Positions 22,563 to 34,299 of a DNA stretch of 64,000 bases are shown piece after piece; position 1 is the stretch's first letter, and the number at the start of each line of letters is the position of its first letter. Origin of the DNA: Hofstenia miamia (Eukaryota > Xenacoelomorpha > Acoela); contig SCFE01000071.1 in assembly GCA_004352715.1 (NCBI GenBank), positions 1,583,487-1,647,486 of the forward strand. The letters run 5' to 3'. The translations under genes and the position numbers were made by a program. Below the pieces are notes generated by a model. That model worked only from the letters and a program-made list of their open reading frames with translations, ran no database searches and had not been told where the DNA came from.

Positions 22563-23000
22563 ATGCTGACAAAATTAGACATTATTCTCCAAATCCCATC
22601 ACTACGTTGGCGTTTTTTCGGTGTACACTGTTCAGATTGCATACCACCAAGCCTTGTCCAAAACTCTTTTCTAATTTCTAATGCAAGCCCAACTGGCCAT
22701 CCCGGAACCCATTGGTTGTTGATTATACGAGATGCAAACGGGAACTTAATATTCAAGGATTCTCTCAGTTGTCCACTAAACCAGTACCCCGATATTGAAC
22801 ATTACTGTCTAACTATGTATCATGGATTCCATGTGTATGAAGGTGATCGAAAAACTAAGTTGCAGGGGATATCATCAGTTTGCGGTGCTTATAGTATTTT
22901 TCGTGCTTTTTTATTTTTCAACAATATACAGGAAATATTTGTATTTACTGATTTGCCGTTTATTGTTAATGACTTTTTGTCTAGTGATGAACTTAATTAA
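22563..23000 (+). CDS. Polinton adenain-like cysteine protease (intact ORF)
   Basis: The 145-residue frame is uninterrupted. Blocks in order: WRFFGVHCSDCIPP (the FxGVxxxDxLP-like start); SPTGHPGTHWLLI with the catalytic His before Trp; NLIFKDSLS with the acidic residue of the triad; and LQGISSVCGAYSIF with the oxyanion Gln and nucleophile Cys in QxxxSxxCGAY. This is the Ulp1/adenovirus-protease (C5) fold used by Polintons and adenoviruses for capsid maturation. Length is near the lower end for Polinton proteases. It is the only apparently intact gene of this element; activity is untested. Confidence 0.8.
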   Translation: MLTKLDIILQIPSLRWRFFGVHCSDCIPPSLVQNSFLISNASPTGHPGTHWLLIIRDANGNLIFKDSLSCPLNQYPDIEHYCLTMYHGFHVYEGDRKTKLQGISSVCGAYSIFRAFLFFNNIQEIFVFTDLPFIVNDFLSSDELN

Positions 23001-23097
23001 TTAATGTATTCGTAGTCACTTTGCTTATTTTACATGTACGAAATGTTTTGTATAAATAGCATAATCGAAATTTATAATTTTATACACTTTTTGCAAT

Positions 23098-23874
23098 ATG
23101 CCAATTGTTAGCCTACTTTCTGAAAACTTTCGAAGCAATAACTCAATACATAGTTTTACTACGCATTTGGAAAGACCAATCTATAATGCTTCTCATGTGG
23201 CTTTGCTAAATATCACATTTCCCATAGGATTCAATAATATACAAGATCAATCGTGGAGCTTTATCAATGCAAATGGAAATAAACGTGGTATTTATGTGAA
23301 GGGTGTTCATGTGAATAAGATAGAAGATGTGTTTAGCTTTGTTAACCAAGTCTTAATGAGAATTGACTTGACAGTTGTTAAATCTGAAACAAATGACGAA
23401 AATAGTTTTGAAAAACTATTTAGTACTTTTTCACAAAATTTGCCAATGATTACAACAGTACTGAAATTGGATTTTGAAATCAGCAGTGGAAGAGTAGTCA
23501 TAAAAAATGAAGCACCTTATGAATTTCAATTAAATCAGGTAGGTGAAATTTTGGGTTTTGAACGTCACTATTGAATAGTCAATGGTTTGAACACTGCTAA
23601 ATATAGTTTTGATATTTTAAGTGGACTGCATAATAATGTAATTTATACTGGTATAGTTACTTGTCAACATTATCAGAGTTGTAGCATCCCATTATTGGAT
23701 CAAATACCCTTATTCACAGTATATAGCGTAAATGATCAGCCATTAATCATTTATGAAAAGACTCATATAATTTATAAACCAACTTCAAAGTCATTCATTG
23801 ATAGAATTACAATTAGCTTCCATACATCAAATGGGGAGTTCATTCATTTCAATAATACTAACAGTATTTATTAA
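23098..23874 (+). pseudogene. Polinton minor capsid (penton-type) protein with one in-frame TGA
   Basis: It starts MPIVSLLSENFRSNNSIHSF and has a beta-rich pattern (HLERPIYNASHVALLNITFP; EIL GFERHY). A TGA at 23572-23574 separates this from a downstream part in the same frame (NTAKYSFDI; IVTCQHYQSCSIPLLDQIPL; YKPTSKSFIDRITISF) that ends at 23874. The layout, roughly 258 codons immediately downstream of the protease, fits the single-jelly-roll minor capsid protein of Polintons. The single nonsense codon could derive from CGA. The 21398-22102 segment is a duplicate of its middle. Confidence 0.7.
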
Positions 23875-26077
23875 CTCTTAATATCAAAGACACTGATGAA
23901 ATTTAAGCTTAAACAATTTTTTAAAATGTAAAATAAATAGGTTATTTGTTTTTTTTAAATGTTATGTATTAATAACCAATTGACGACAGTAATACAAATA
24001 TTATCAATAATTTTTACAAATATTCTACTCTTGAATTCAATGAGAAAAACGTATTGAAAAAATCTACAAATGTGAAAAAACTTTGGAAAAGAAATATAAG
24101 TCTAAAAACATTGAAGAGTCATAGGCCATGTAAACATAATTGTATTGTGGCATAATCCATCAAAATCCATGTGTTGTCAAAATGAGAGAAAGAATAGAAG
24201 TAACTAAGACTAAAATGTAATATTGATTAAATGTAAAACACATGGATGTGATAGATTATTTATTTGTAAAATATTTAAAGCAGTTTTTATATTTAAATTA
24301 ACTCAGTAGTATTTGGCAAAAATAAGAAGACCAAACAATGCTAATTAAGCAGAAAAAGAAACACAGGAAGAATCATAAACAAATGTCAACCAACAGGTAC
24401 TAGCCAAGTGTTTGATTAGTTACATAAATGTGCTATAAATATGCATTAATTGTGTGATTTGATAATGAACAGATTTTATTGGATTTACTTTGTTATATTG
24501 TCAGGTTATTTTATGCAATACATAGAAAGCTAAATGGTCAAGCACAAGGGTAATCTTTCAGTGGTCCCCAAATTCATTTAATGGAATTCTGGAGCAGCCT
24601 CATGTACAGCCTTTCAAAAGAACAGTGAGGCTGGTAGCCGGGAATTCCTGTAGTGCTTCATAGGTTAGGAATAGGAATAGGGGTCTTTACTTGTTATAGC
24701 TTTCCTATCATTCATATCTTAGAATAGCCTAAGCACTTATATTAGGTTATCTATTTATTTTTTAAATTTACTCTACAAAGTGTACTACTACTGACTGAAT
24801 CAAGTATTCATGTTTCTGCCAACCGCATTAATTGTTCACATGTACTTTGATTTGACATGTACTTATTTAAATGTAGGGTTATTATATGTAAGGCATGATA
24901 ATAAGCTATTGCACCTTGGTTGCATTATTCTTATATATTTACATCATAATAATAACAAGAACAATCAATGCACTAAATTAGTAAATCACTACACACACGT
25001 TATCACTGAGACATATTTCCATGCAATGAAAGAATCACTAAGGGTTTCTAATGTAATATCCAACTAAACTGGAGCTGTTGCCAAAGAAGATAGTTCTCTT
25101 GAGCATTGCTTGGCATTGGGTTTTGACCCATTACCATCCATCTTCTTCAACCTAAATAATAGCAAAAGTTACTTATTACTATGGAATGCTATGGTGTAAG
25201 ATTAATTAAGTTAACACATACTGTTAGACTTAAGTTGAGAACTGTATTGGAATCTGTCATCCCCAATTAATCACCTACACAATTAGAAATTGTAAAGCAA
25301 CTTCAATTATTAAGCAAAAAAAGGATTGTCATGATTCTACAGTATAAATTGGGAAAACATGTAATAATTGAGATTGTTTTCCAAATTGTGAAAAATTCTA
25401 GTTTTATATGATTTGAAAATGTTTTTATTAATTGTTAAATTGATTTGGATTTCATGTTAAGATGATAACAATCTTTATGATTGGATACATTTTTGACATT
25501 TGAACAATGGGTGTATAGATAAAACCATGTAATATTGACATTGTCTATGATCAGCAAGCAACTTTATACATAGAGCAGATAAATGGAATTTCACATTGAT
25601 GAAACAAAGCCAACTACTCTGAAAGATTTCAAACTTTTTGGTAAGCTATTTTTATAATTAAATCTCAGATATTGTTTTGATTCTTAACACTTTTTTTTGC
25701 AATATTATTTCTACTTAGTTTTACAGATATTTCTTTTAAAAACATAATCAATTTTTTTTAATGAATTGCTGCAAATTTGAAATCCAATGTTAAATTAATT
25801 ATATACTTTATCATACATATAAATGTCGTTTGTTTGTTAATATACATTTTTAATTGAATTTGCTTAAACTTTTATTTATCATGTGTTTCTGTGATCTATC
25901 ACTTAATTTATTAATCATTAATTTAGATACTACCATTTAAAATTCATAATGTGCAAATAAACATTGTGTTTGTTTCCTACAGCATTCACATCCCAACATG
26001 AAGGTTTGATGAATATTATCATTGTAGATGAAATTCACTATATGATCTTTATCATTTAGTAGTGCATTTTATATTTT
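23875..26077. other. Noncoding right arm of the Polinton, with dispersed repeat
   Basis: No codon-structured frame. About 24.53-25.10 kb resembles sequence at 35.07-35.72 kb and, inverted, 36.2-36.5 kb (for example AATAACAAGAACAATCAATG near 24948). This part is CpG-poor, so a piece of older repeat may be inserted here. A polymerase gene was looked for and not seen. Confidence 0.5.
24530..25100. repeat. Dispersed repeat R2, copy 1
   Basis: Shared landmarks with 35.07-35.72 kb include AATAGGGGT, TAGCTTTCCTATCA, TTGCATTA and TTATCACTRAGA, in the same order. Family unknown. Confidence 0.5.
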
Positions 26078-26345
26078 CTTTGTAAATACATTTATTTTGT
26101 ATAAATGTTTGTTTTCTCTGTATGGTGAGAGTATGCATCTGTGGAAGCATGTATTTATATTTTAAAAATTATTTATTTATTGTCTTTAAAAATGTTACAT
26201 TTTGAACAATAGACTTCTTATCTCAAGGGATTTTTGAAAATTCCTCAACCTCTAAAAAAATTGGTTGCATGTAAACAATAGACTGCAAACAAATGTGTTT
26301 GCCAACAAAAAAGAATATATTCCAATGACCTCAAAGATAGACAGA
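26078..26345. repeat. Copy of 26367-26634 across the N gap (probable assembly artefact)
   Basis: The 268 bp on each side of the 21-N gap are the same apart from one visible base (CTCAAGGG versus CTCATGGG). This duplicates part of the right terminal repeat. Confidence 0.85.
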
Positions 26346-26366
26346 NNNNNNNNNNNNNNNNNNNNN
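26346..26366. other. Assembly gap, 21 N
   Basis: Run of N. The flanks repeat each other, so the true gap may be zero or negative. Confidence 0.99.
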
Positions 26367-26434
26367 CTTTGTAAATACATTTATTTTGTATAAATGTTTG
26401 TTTTCTCTGTATGGTGAGAGTATGCATCTGTGGA

Positions 26435-26722
26435 AGCATGTATTTATATTTTAAAAATTATTTATTTATTGTCTTTAAAAATGTTACATTTTGAACAATA
26501 GACTTCTTATCTCATGGGATTTTTGAAAATTCCTCAACCTCTAAAAAAATTGGTTGCATGTAAACAATAGACTGCAAACAAATGTGTTTGCCAACAAAAA
26601 AGAATATATTCCAATGACCTCAAAGATAGACAGATGGTCAAAGTCCACCATTACATCATATCCATGCCTGCCAGGGTCAAAAGATCATTTGTGACACGTC
26701 CTATGACCCACTTCTTACTACA
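26435..26722 (-). repeat. Polinton right terminal inverted repeat
   Basis: Reverse complement of the left terminal repeat. It ends CCCACTTCTTACTACA at 26722 and is followed by CTTAGT. Confidence 0.85.
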
Positions 26723-26728
26723 CTTAGT
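26723..26728. repeat. Right target-site duplication of the Polinton (CTTAGT)
   Basis: Matches CTTAAT at 13459-13464 at 5 of 6 bases. Confidence 0.6.
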
Positions 26729-27233
26729 AACCATTGAATTGGTTCCCATTTGTTCACTCTGTTAGCACTTGACAGGCTGTGGGCTCTGCAGTACCATCAG
26801 CCTTGAATTGCTTTCATATTACTACAGTTCTTCCCCCACTTACACCTTCCCCTGGAACTCTGTCTGTCCAACTGCACTTGAATTGGCATTGTGGACTTCT
26901 GGAAGGAAATTTGTGCTGCTGTTGTGCACTAGTCATCCACTTGCCCTTGAATTGTATGTGCAGACTAGTAGTGGGAGAGGCTACATGTCTGTTTGTCACA
27001 GTGCCCTTGAATTCATCTCTTATTCCTCAGTTCTTCTTTCTTGCCCCTTTCACCCTTAAATCAACATCTGGTTTGAGACTCTCTCTTCACTCTTCTAGAA
27101 TTTGTTGTTGTTTGCACTTCTGTTCTTCACTCTCTGTGTATTCTCTTCTTCAATGGTTGGTGCATTGCTCTCTTTGATATTTCTAAATTCAGTTTGTAAA
27201 TTTAAATCCCATATTTCAGAGTCATATATATTT

Positions 27234-27713
27234 CTATTTTTTTACTGCCCTCTGAGGCATTATTCTTCTCCCTACATTTTCATCTATGCATTTGGCTTGA
27301 AACTCCTCATCATAGCTCTCTTCAGGGACACTATCCAAATCATCCATCTCATATATAATTTCATTATTACTTTTACACATTAATTTGAATTCAGCTTCAT
27401 CATCAAATTTTGTTTCTTCAATGTTGGCTGTCTCTCTTTTCAAATTTTGAAAATATAACACCCTGTCATTGTTTAATACATATTCATTGATGGGCAATGT
27501 CTGTGTGATTGTGTAAGGACCAGAACAGATAGTTTTTAGTTTCCAGCCCTGGTTTACATCAGTTAATTTTACTGGTGTGAATGCATATACCTTATCACCT
27601 ACTTTGTGTGCATGTCTGTATGTTTTTCTATTATAGTTTCTCTGTTGTCTCACTGCTGATTTCTTTATGTTATGACACATCATTTTGTGAATTTTCATTA
27701 TTTGGGTTTTCAA
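27234..27713 (-). pseudogene. Element A integrase C-terminal module and tail
   Basis: A 159-residue frame with KVGDKVYAFTPVKL and KLKTICSGPYTITQTL, the chromo/SH3-like DNA-binding module after the Ty3/gypsy integrase core (GDxVY...K...GPYxI). It is followed by an acidic tail (MDDLDSVPEESYDEEF). It overlaps no start of its own and is continuous with the integrase core upstream after a frame break at about 27714. Confidence 0.75.
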
Positions 27714-27716
27714 TTG

Positions 27717-28165
27717 TTATACATATTCATTGTCCATCTTGTTTCTGTAGTTGAAATATTGCATAGATAGAGGTGTTGCTGCTTCCTTCCAGAACATGGC
27801 TTTAAATGGTGTTATTCTTGACATCAAATGTACCAATGTATTATAGAAATATTCTACCATTTCTATCACTTTTCTCCATATATTTCCTCTTATTCTCATG
27901 GTTGCAACTCTTGTCAGCTTTATCAATATTTGATTTAGCTTTTCTACCACCCCATTGGCCTGTGGGTGTCATGCTGTGGTTTGCTTGCTTACTATTTCTT
28001 GCAATTTTGTCATCTGGAATAATCCACTCTCAAATTGTGGTCCTTTGTTGGTTATTATTGTTTCCATACTTCCAAATTTCAGTATCCATTCTTTTATTAC
28101 TATCTCTGCTGTCTCTTTTACTGTTGTATTCTCCATCATAATCATTCTTGTGTACTTCTTAAAAT
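27717..28165 (-). pseudogene. Element A integrase catalytic core
   Basis: Two frames give METIITNKGPQFESGLFQ (second catalytic position; the usual TDxG is TNKG, so the Asp is lost), KQTTAYHPQ, then VEKLNQIL (the catalytic Glu) and MVEYFYNTLVH. This is a typical rve core of a Ty3/gypsy element. Copy A2 at 33.3-33.55 kb has the same blocks. Confidence 0.75.
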
Positions 28166-28169
28166 TATT

Positions 28170-28800
28170 CAGAATAAATGTCTTATAATAGTTGAAGAAT
28201 CCCATTATCCTCTATATGTCTCTGGCATTGTCTTTCATGCAGATTCTACCATTTTTGATTACTCTTCCCAGAAATACTATAGTTTTCTTTAATATGTCAC
28301 ATTTGTTTTTGTTTATTTGCAGTCCAGCTTTCTCTAGTATGTTTAGAGTTCTTCCCAATTTACCTATATGGTCTCACACTGTGACATTTGTTACTATGAT
28401 ATTGTCTATGTATGCATTGACTCCATCCTCAATTTTGTGTGTTTTATTTTTCAATATTTTCTTTATGTATTGTTGAAATGTTTATGGGGCATAACAAAGG
28501 GCAAACACCATATAGATCAATTTGTACTGACTGTATGGTGTAATGAATGCTGTCTTCTCAATGTCTTTTTCAACATAATATATTTATGCTTACTTGCTTT
28601 GTACAGCATGTCCTCTATCCTTGGGAGCATGTATGAATCCTTTTTCATTAATTCATTTAACTTTCAAAAGTTTATGCATAACCTGTATTTGTTTCCTGTT
28701 TTACAAACATCATTGTGGCTTCATATTGACTTTCACTTGGTCAAATTTTTTTATTGTCAATCAATTCATTCAATATTCTATTATATTCCTCTTATAATTG
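28170..28800 (-). pseudogene. Element A reverse transcriptase, fused by deletion to integrase
   Basis: Fragments across frames read LNELIDNKKI, PSESQYEA, LPRIEDMLYKASKHKYI, KTAFITPYSQYKLI, VFALCYAP, TFQQYIKKIL, AYIDNIIV (the YxDD box reads YIDN), GLQINKNKC and IMGFFNYYKTFI. These are RT blocks of Ty3/gypsy type in the correct order. Immediately after FNYYKTFI the sequence changes to integrase (TRMIMMENTTVKETAEI), so RNase H and the HHCC domain are missing. Confidence 0.75.
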
Positions 28801-29527
28801 TTCTGGCACTCTCTTCACCAGCAATTTTATTGGTTTGTCTGTGGTTGTCACTATCTTGTGCATTTCTTTTATCACTTGTCTCACAATAATTTCTCAATAA
28901 TTGAATATCCTTCTGTATCTTTCCACCAATACTTTCAGTTGTTTTGTCTCATCTTCTTCCAAATGCTGATATTTTTATTTCTGGTATTTTGTAGTCCTCT
29001 TCTTCAACTTTCATCCCTATGCCCTTGAATTGGCCTTTGGAGCTACTCATTACTTTGATGGTGTTCATCAATTCACCCTTGAGTTGGCTTTGTGGATTAC
29101 TTTCAGCTTTCATTTGCTTGTCCTTGAATTGACTTTGCAAATTACTCACTCAATCTTTGTCTTCAATTGATTTCCAGATTAGTCAAACATTAGATTTGAT
29201 GTATTTCCCATATATCTTCACACTTGACTTTTTCATGTTGATGTTTCTATTTGTTGCATTCAGGATTGGTATTTTTCTTTTTCCATTTTAATAGCACAGA
29301 CACTTGATGGCATTGATACTCTCTTTGTCTTGATTTACTTCTGTTCATATAACATGATATCTGCTATTATCTGCTGTTCTTCTTTATTGTATGCATTCTC
29401 CACTTTTGTGGTTGTAGTTTTATGTCTTCCTTCAGTTTGAATGTAATTGTCATTTTTTTCCTTCTTCCCCTTTGATTTCTATTGCTTCATCCCATACTAT
29501 TATTTTTTTGTTTGCATAGTTTATTAT

Positions 29528-29972
29528 TCACTTGTTTTTTGTCAGGAAGTCATCAGCAAGTATTACCTCATATGGTAGCAGGTTATTGTGTGTGTCCACC
29601 ATTACTAACAAGGGATCAAACATTGTGTTACTTATCCTCATTTGCATTGATTTTATCATTTCTTTGGTATCAGTAATGTACTCTCCTGATGCATTAATTA
29701 GTCTCTTATTAGATTTTTCCAAGTTTTGTCATTTAAATCCCACAATTATTGAGGTTGCTGCCTCCATATCAATTGTTGCCTTTAGCATCATTCCAATGAT
29801 CACAAATGTAATGGTATTTATGCTGTCCAAATTTGTCAGTATCATGATGAATGCTTAATTTTCTTGAGACTGCACTCTTCCTAGTTTTCCAATTTTTTTT
29901 CTGTTTGCTATGCTTCATCCATTTCTCTGTCCAAATATATTCCGTCCTCATCATCCTAATAAGCATCTTCAT
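29528..29972 (-). pseudogene. Element A aspartic protease region
   Basis: The 29722-29528 frame contains NNLLPYEVILADDFLTKN, matching NQLLPYDIILGNDFLKQN at the protease end in element B. The upstream frame (29972-29769) includes KFGQHKYHYICDH and lies where the catalytic DTGA strand should be, but the active-site motif is not preserved. Confidence 0.55.
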
Positions 29973-30002
29973 CTCCTATTATATTTATTTGCTTTTTGCA
30001 GT

Positions 30003-31000
30003 CTGGTTTCTTGTGACCTTTTTCTCTGCAATTATAACATTTCACAGCATCTTTTTCCTTTATTTTTCTAGTTTTCCTATCCTTCATGCTCAGTTTAATT
30101 ATTTTTTCTGGTTTCCTCTTTTTGAAACTTCTATTTGTTGTCTGTGTTTTAAGGTTGTTCCTCCATGTTTATGTCTCTCTATGCCATCCTGCCTTTTAAC
30201 ACATAAATGTGTTGTTTTCAATTGTGGCTTGTATGTGGACCACTTTTCTTATCATCTTTTCAAGTTTGTCCTCTACATCACATTTTATTTCAAACTGAGT
30301 TCTTATATTCTCAGCCATGCCTTTGCAAATATGGGAGAATAAATCATATTTCAAATATTTGTTCACCCTTGAACTCAATGTTAACAGTCTTTCCACCTGT
30401 TGAATGTAATTAATTATATCATCATTCTTATTTTTGTTGTGTTGAGGATGATGTTGTATTGGTTTTTGAAACTTTCATTTTTGTAGTACTCTATGAAGTC
30501 TCCTATCAGTAATTTGTAATCTCTTTATTTCAGCATCTAATAGTAAGTAATGCTGGTACACAGTTCCTGTCAGGTATAATGGCAGTCTCACTGCTGCTGC
30601 CCCTTGGTTAACGTTTCTTTCCATCATTGTAATTTTGAACATCTGAAGCCATTTTGCAAATGTACAAACTCCATCTTGTGGATTTGTATTTCTCTCTGTT
30701 TTTCCTCTTCAGTTAACATGATTAGCCTAAGCTTATCTTTTAATAGTTTGAGTTCTGGCACTTGGATGTCATTATCTTCTATTAGTTGTCTGTTTTCTCT
30801 TTCTAGGTCCTGATACATCTTTTCTCACTTTGTGTTCTGTTCAATGAATGTTTTGTTTGACTCAGCTAATTGTTGAGCTAGTCTCTTTACCTCCTGTTGG
30901 AATAGTTCACTATCCAACTTTGAGTTCATGTCTTTTTTTAATTTCCTTTATGAGGTTTTCTCTCTCTTCTTCCATTCATTCAAATCTCCTTGTCAACTGC
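30003..31000 (-). pseudogene. Element A gag with CCHC zinc knuckle
   Basis: From high to low coordinates: a Glu/Lys coiled-coil segment (MYQDLERENRQLIEDNDIQV, 30818-30624), a capsid-like helical region (YLKYDLFSHICKGMAENIRT, near 30350-30285) and a retroviral knuckle CYNCREKGHKKPDC near 30045-30004. The capsid part aligns with element B gag (HNLFLYICWGFLPKI). Several frameshifts. Confidence 0.7.
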
Positions 31001-31462
31001 TGTATTTCATTTTAACATTGTTTCTGTCTCATGCCTCTTTTTTTAAAACATTTTAAATTTCCTGTGGACTTGTTTCTGGGGACATATGAATTGTTTGCAG
31101 TTTCATTGTGGGGGACTGATCTCTTCCATCAGTGTGTGGTGTTGATCTCAATGCAACTGGAGTTACTACTACTCTGGTTTGAGTTTTTTTCATGCTTGCA
31201 CTTTTTAATTCTATTCATTAATTATTATTTTGTTGTAAGTAGTGGTTTTTCCCTTACAATTTCAATTCTTCCTTTCAATGTTATGCATCTCAGTTAGGTA
31301 TGTTGGCAAGTTGACCTTTCCTATCTCTTGATTTTTTGGTAAGTCTGATTGCCCATTGTACAAAGTAATTCTTCCCTTCAAAAAGTGTTGGTAATGAAGG
31401 TTATTGTCTTCCTGAATTTTGCTGATTCTCCATGATGTTATTAGGATCTTTCTAACCTGTCA

Positions 31463-31840
31463 TTGTTGCCATGTGGCATCTCCTACCAGGCCCAATGTCC
31501 ATTTATCAAAATCTAGTTATTGGGTTCTATGGTAACTCAGTGCACAGAGATCAAACTATTTTTGACTTATTCACACTTCATTAATATTTCTCTGATAACT
31601 TTAATTAACAGATACATTAACAATCTCTATTTAGGTGAAGTTACTCCACAGTTCTCCTGTTGGTTGGGCATCTGCCCAATGCTGCTCTCCTTGTCAGCAA
31701 AAAATCAATCAATCCAATTTCTCCAAATTATCTCCAGCACTCATCTCAAAGAAGTTAATTATGTGTACCCTAACCTACAATGGTGCTTACTAATGATCAG
31801 ACACAACTCAACTTAAACTCTCTTTGTAGTGTTGGTTGCT
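31463..31840 (+). repeat. Dispersed repeat R1, copy 1
   Basis: It shares GCATCTCCTACCAGGCCCAA, TTTAGGTGAAGT, CCACAGT, GGTTGGGCATC and CACAAYTCAACTTA with 36603-36975, and a weaker version with 39430-39690. No coding capacity. It lies between A2 and the gag of element A, a position where an LTR would be expected. Confidence 0.65.
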
Positions 31841-32313
31841 GTGTTTTTATTTCCATCCTTAATGTTTCATTTATTTGATTCTCCAAGTTTTTATTGAAAT
31901 CTTTTTCATTAGGTATATAGATTTTTTCCCTCAATATTTGTCTCTTTATTTTAGCTATTTCTTTCTTATATGTTACTATGTTTTGACCACTGGTAAGTGT
32001 GAATTCTTTGTCAAATATGATTGTACTGTTGTAAATTATTAGCAACTTATTAGTGTGTTTACAATCAACCAATTGCTGTTATAGAGTATTAATAGTATGT
32101 TTGTACCCTCAATTTTGTTATCTTTTATATGTGAGTTTTTGTTTCAGGTGGTAGCTTTTTAAATGAATTGTGTTGAATTTTTCCTGTCCCTTTGAAATGT
32201 GGATGCAACATCTCTCCATCAATTTTTGACATTCTCTCTTCTCTTTCTTTCAACTGTACTGTTCCTTCAAATGTTGTGTTACTTTCCAAAGGGGCATGTA
32301 GTGTTATATCCAC
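31797..32313 (-). pseudogene. A2 third-ORF 5' part
   Basis: Frames KIDGEMLHPHFKGTGKIQHN (32313-32125) and FDKEFTLTSGQNIVTYKKEI...EKDFNKNLENQINETLRMEI (32072-31797) match the element A third ORF (KIDGETLHPYF; EKEFKQSLENQINQMLGMAK). Cut off by R1 at about 31.84 kb. Confidence 0.5.
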
Positions 32314-33345
32314 TTGAGTGAATCTTAGCAGTATCCTAGTGCTGGTGCTTAGTCACAGTTCATTGGCTCTGAACCAGTACTGATGGCCTCTAGTTGGTTG
32401 CCCTTGAATCAACTTCCATTCAATTGCTCTGTCAGTAATTGACCAGTTGTGGACTCTGTAGTACTCTCAGACTTAAATTGCTTTCATTTCACCATCTGGT
32501 TTAAGATTGTATTTTCACTCTCCTTCTCCTGTTTGTTGGTTGTTCCTCAGTCCTTTTCTCTCTTCATATTCTCTTCTTTAATGGTTGATGCATCATTCTC
32601 TTCTAATTTCCTAAATTCAGTTAATAAATTTAAATCCAATATTTCAGGATCATATATATATTTATTTTTAGCTGCCCTTCTCAGCATTATTCTTCTTTAT
32701 ATGTTCTCATCTCAAACATTGCATTGGAATTCTTCATTATAACTTTCTCCTAGTAATTTGTCTATTTCATATACATCATCATTATTATTACATAGTAATT
32801 TGAAATCTACTTCTCCATCTAATGTCACACCTTTTATGTCTGTGATTGCCCTTTTCAAATTTTGAAAATTCAATATCCTATCATTACTTAGTATATATTT
32901 CTTATTATGTAATACTTTTTAATAGTATAAGCACCAGACTAATGGTCTTTAATTTTCTTACTTGATTGAAATCAGTTACCCTTAGTGGTTTAAAAGCATA
33001 TACCTTATCACCTACTTTGTGCATGTGTCCATAAATTTTTTATTAAACTTCTCTTCTACCACACTGCTGATTTTTTTATATTGTGACACATCTTTTCATG
33101 GATACCTGTAATTTGTGATTTTTACTGTTCATCACCTGTTTTCTCTGTATAATTTAAAGTATTCCATTGATAATGGTGTTGCAGCCTCTGTTCCATGCAT
33201 TGATTTAAAGTGTGTCACTCCTATAGTAGAGTGCAACAATGTGTTATAGAAGTATTCAATCATTTCTATAATTTGTCTTCAATTGCTGTCTCCTATTCTT
33301 GTTGTTACCACTCTTATTAGTTTATCAGTGTGTGATTCAGTCTCT

Positions 33346-33549
33346 CTACAGCTCCATTTGCCTGGGGTGATAAGCAGTTGTTCTTTCACTTGTGATTCCT
33401 AATAGCTTCACCAATTCCTGAAATAGTGAACTTTTGAACTGTGGTCCTTGTCTGATGAATTCTGTTAGTCTGTATTTTAATATCCATTCTTTCATTATTA
33501 TTTTTGCTGTTTCTTCTGCTGTCATTTTTATCATTGGTATCATTCTCAT
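33346..33549 (-). pseudogene. A2 integrase core fragment
   Basis: AEETAKIIMKEWILKYRLTE, GPQFKSSLFQELVKLLGITS and RTTAYHP are Ty3/gypsy integrase blocks. The first catalytic Asp strand is not in this frame. Similar decayed blocks continue to about 32.7 kb. Confidence 0.7.
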
Positions 33550-33916
33550 ATGCTTTGTGAATTAATGTATCATCACTAGCAAATGTTTATATCCTTCACT
33601 GACTCATGATAGCATTTCTAAATCTATGTGTACTATTTCATTGGGTTGTGTTGCCATTATTTTTGTGTTTCTACATATAACTGTTCATTTTTGTTTAGAT
33701 TCCATTTATACCTGGTGGGGCTATTTTTGAGAGTGTCTTGTTTGGGTCCCCTACCTTTTCTCTGATTTCATTCATTGTACCATTATGTTTTCACTTTTCT
33801 ATTATTTCATTCTCTATGATTTCCTCATTTAGAGTTATTGGTAATATTGTTTGCCTTCTATTGTCAACATATATTTTAGGTAGATCTTTGTGCTCCATAT
33901 GTGGTAAGAATTGAAA

Positions 33917-34200
33917 TTATTTTTTCTCTCTTCCTCTTTTCTCCATGTCCCTTTGGTACTCTGGCAATGATGTCAAAAAAATCTGAGTTTCCTGTAATTT
34001 CCTCTTTCTATGTTTTATTGTGAATGTGAACTCGTTCAAGTACTCAATCCATTTCAAAACTATGGATGACTTGTCTTCCAAGAACTTTTTCAACCACACT
34101 AGTCTGCTGTTGTCTGTTCAATCTTGGAACTCTTTTTGTATTAAAAATGTCTGAACTTTATTATACTCTCTATCAGGTTTGTTCAATTTATTTTTGAAAT
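33917..34200 (-). pseudogene. A2 RNase H C-terminal end
   Basis: VWLKKFLEDKSSIVLKWIEY then LNEFTFTIKHRKRKL is the ending of a Ty3/gypsy RNase H domain (the WL...RWieyL...F.i.H pattern). Upstream, in another frame, is VQTFLIQKEFQD and TDNSRL. Confidence 0.65.
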
Positions 34201-34299
34201 GAATTCCAACCTGTTTATAATTTTGATTTTGCAAATGGGTAAATTGTGTGTTTAAACCTGGTAGGACAGAACAAAGTTTGTATTGTCCTCATCCATTCA

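Larger units (their letters stand above)
13465..26722. mobile_element. Polinton/Maverick, nested in element A, decayed
   Basis: The termini are inverted repeats of about 290 bp (13465-13760 and 26435-26722) flanked by near-identical 6 bp duplications. Inside are plus-strand fragments of packaging ATPase, integrase, pX/pVI-like protein, major capsid protein, adenain-like protease and minor capsid protein, the hallmark set of Polintons. No protein-primed DNA polymerase B was found, so this is a deleted or incompletely assembled copy. The apparent 13.3 kb is inflated by false duplications at the N joints; the assembled unique part is nearer 9.5-10 kb. A mariner-type element and a MITE are nested inside. 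Confidence 0.9.
26729..31460 (-). mobile_element. Element A (Ty3/gypsy-like), gag-pol part
   Basis: Minus-strand order from high to low coordinates: gag with coiled coil and CCHC knuckle, aspartic protease region, RT, then integrase core and C-terminal module. RNase H and the integrase zinc domain are deleted between RT and integrase. Every gene is broken by stops or frameshifts. I counted only two CpGs by eye between 26761 and 31020. The element continues on the far side of the Polinton. Confidence 0.8.

Noticed and set aside
26769-30413. Many plus-strand hydrophobic ORFs
   Set aside because: They are complements of the A/T-biased minus-strand gag-pol and show no family similarity.
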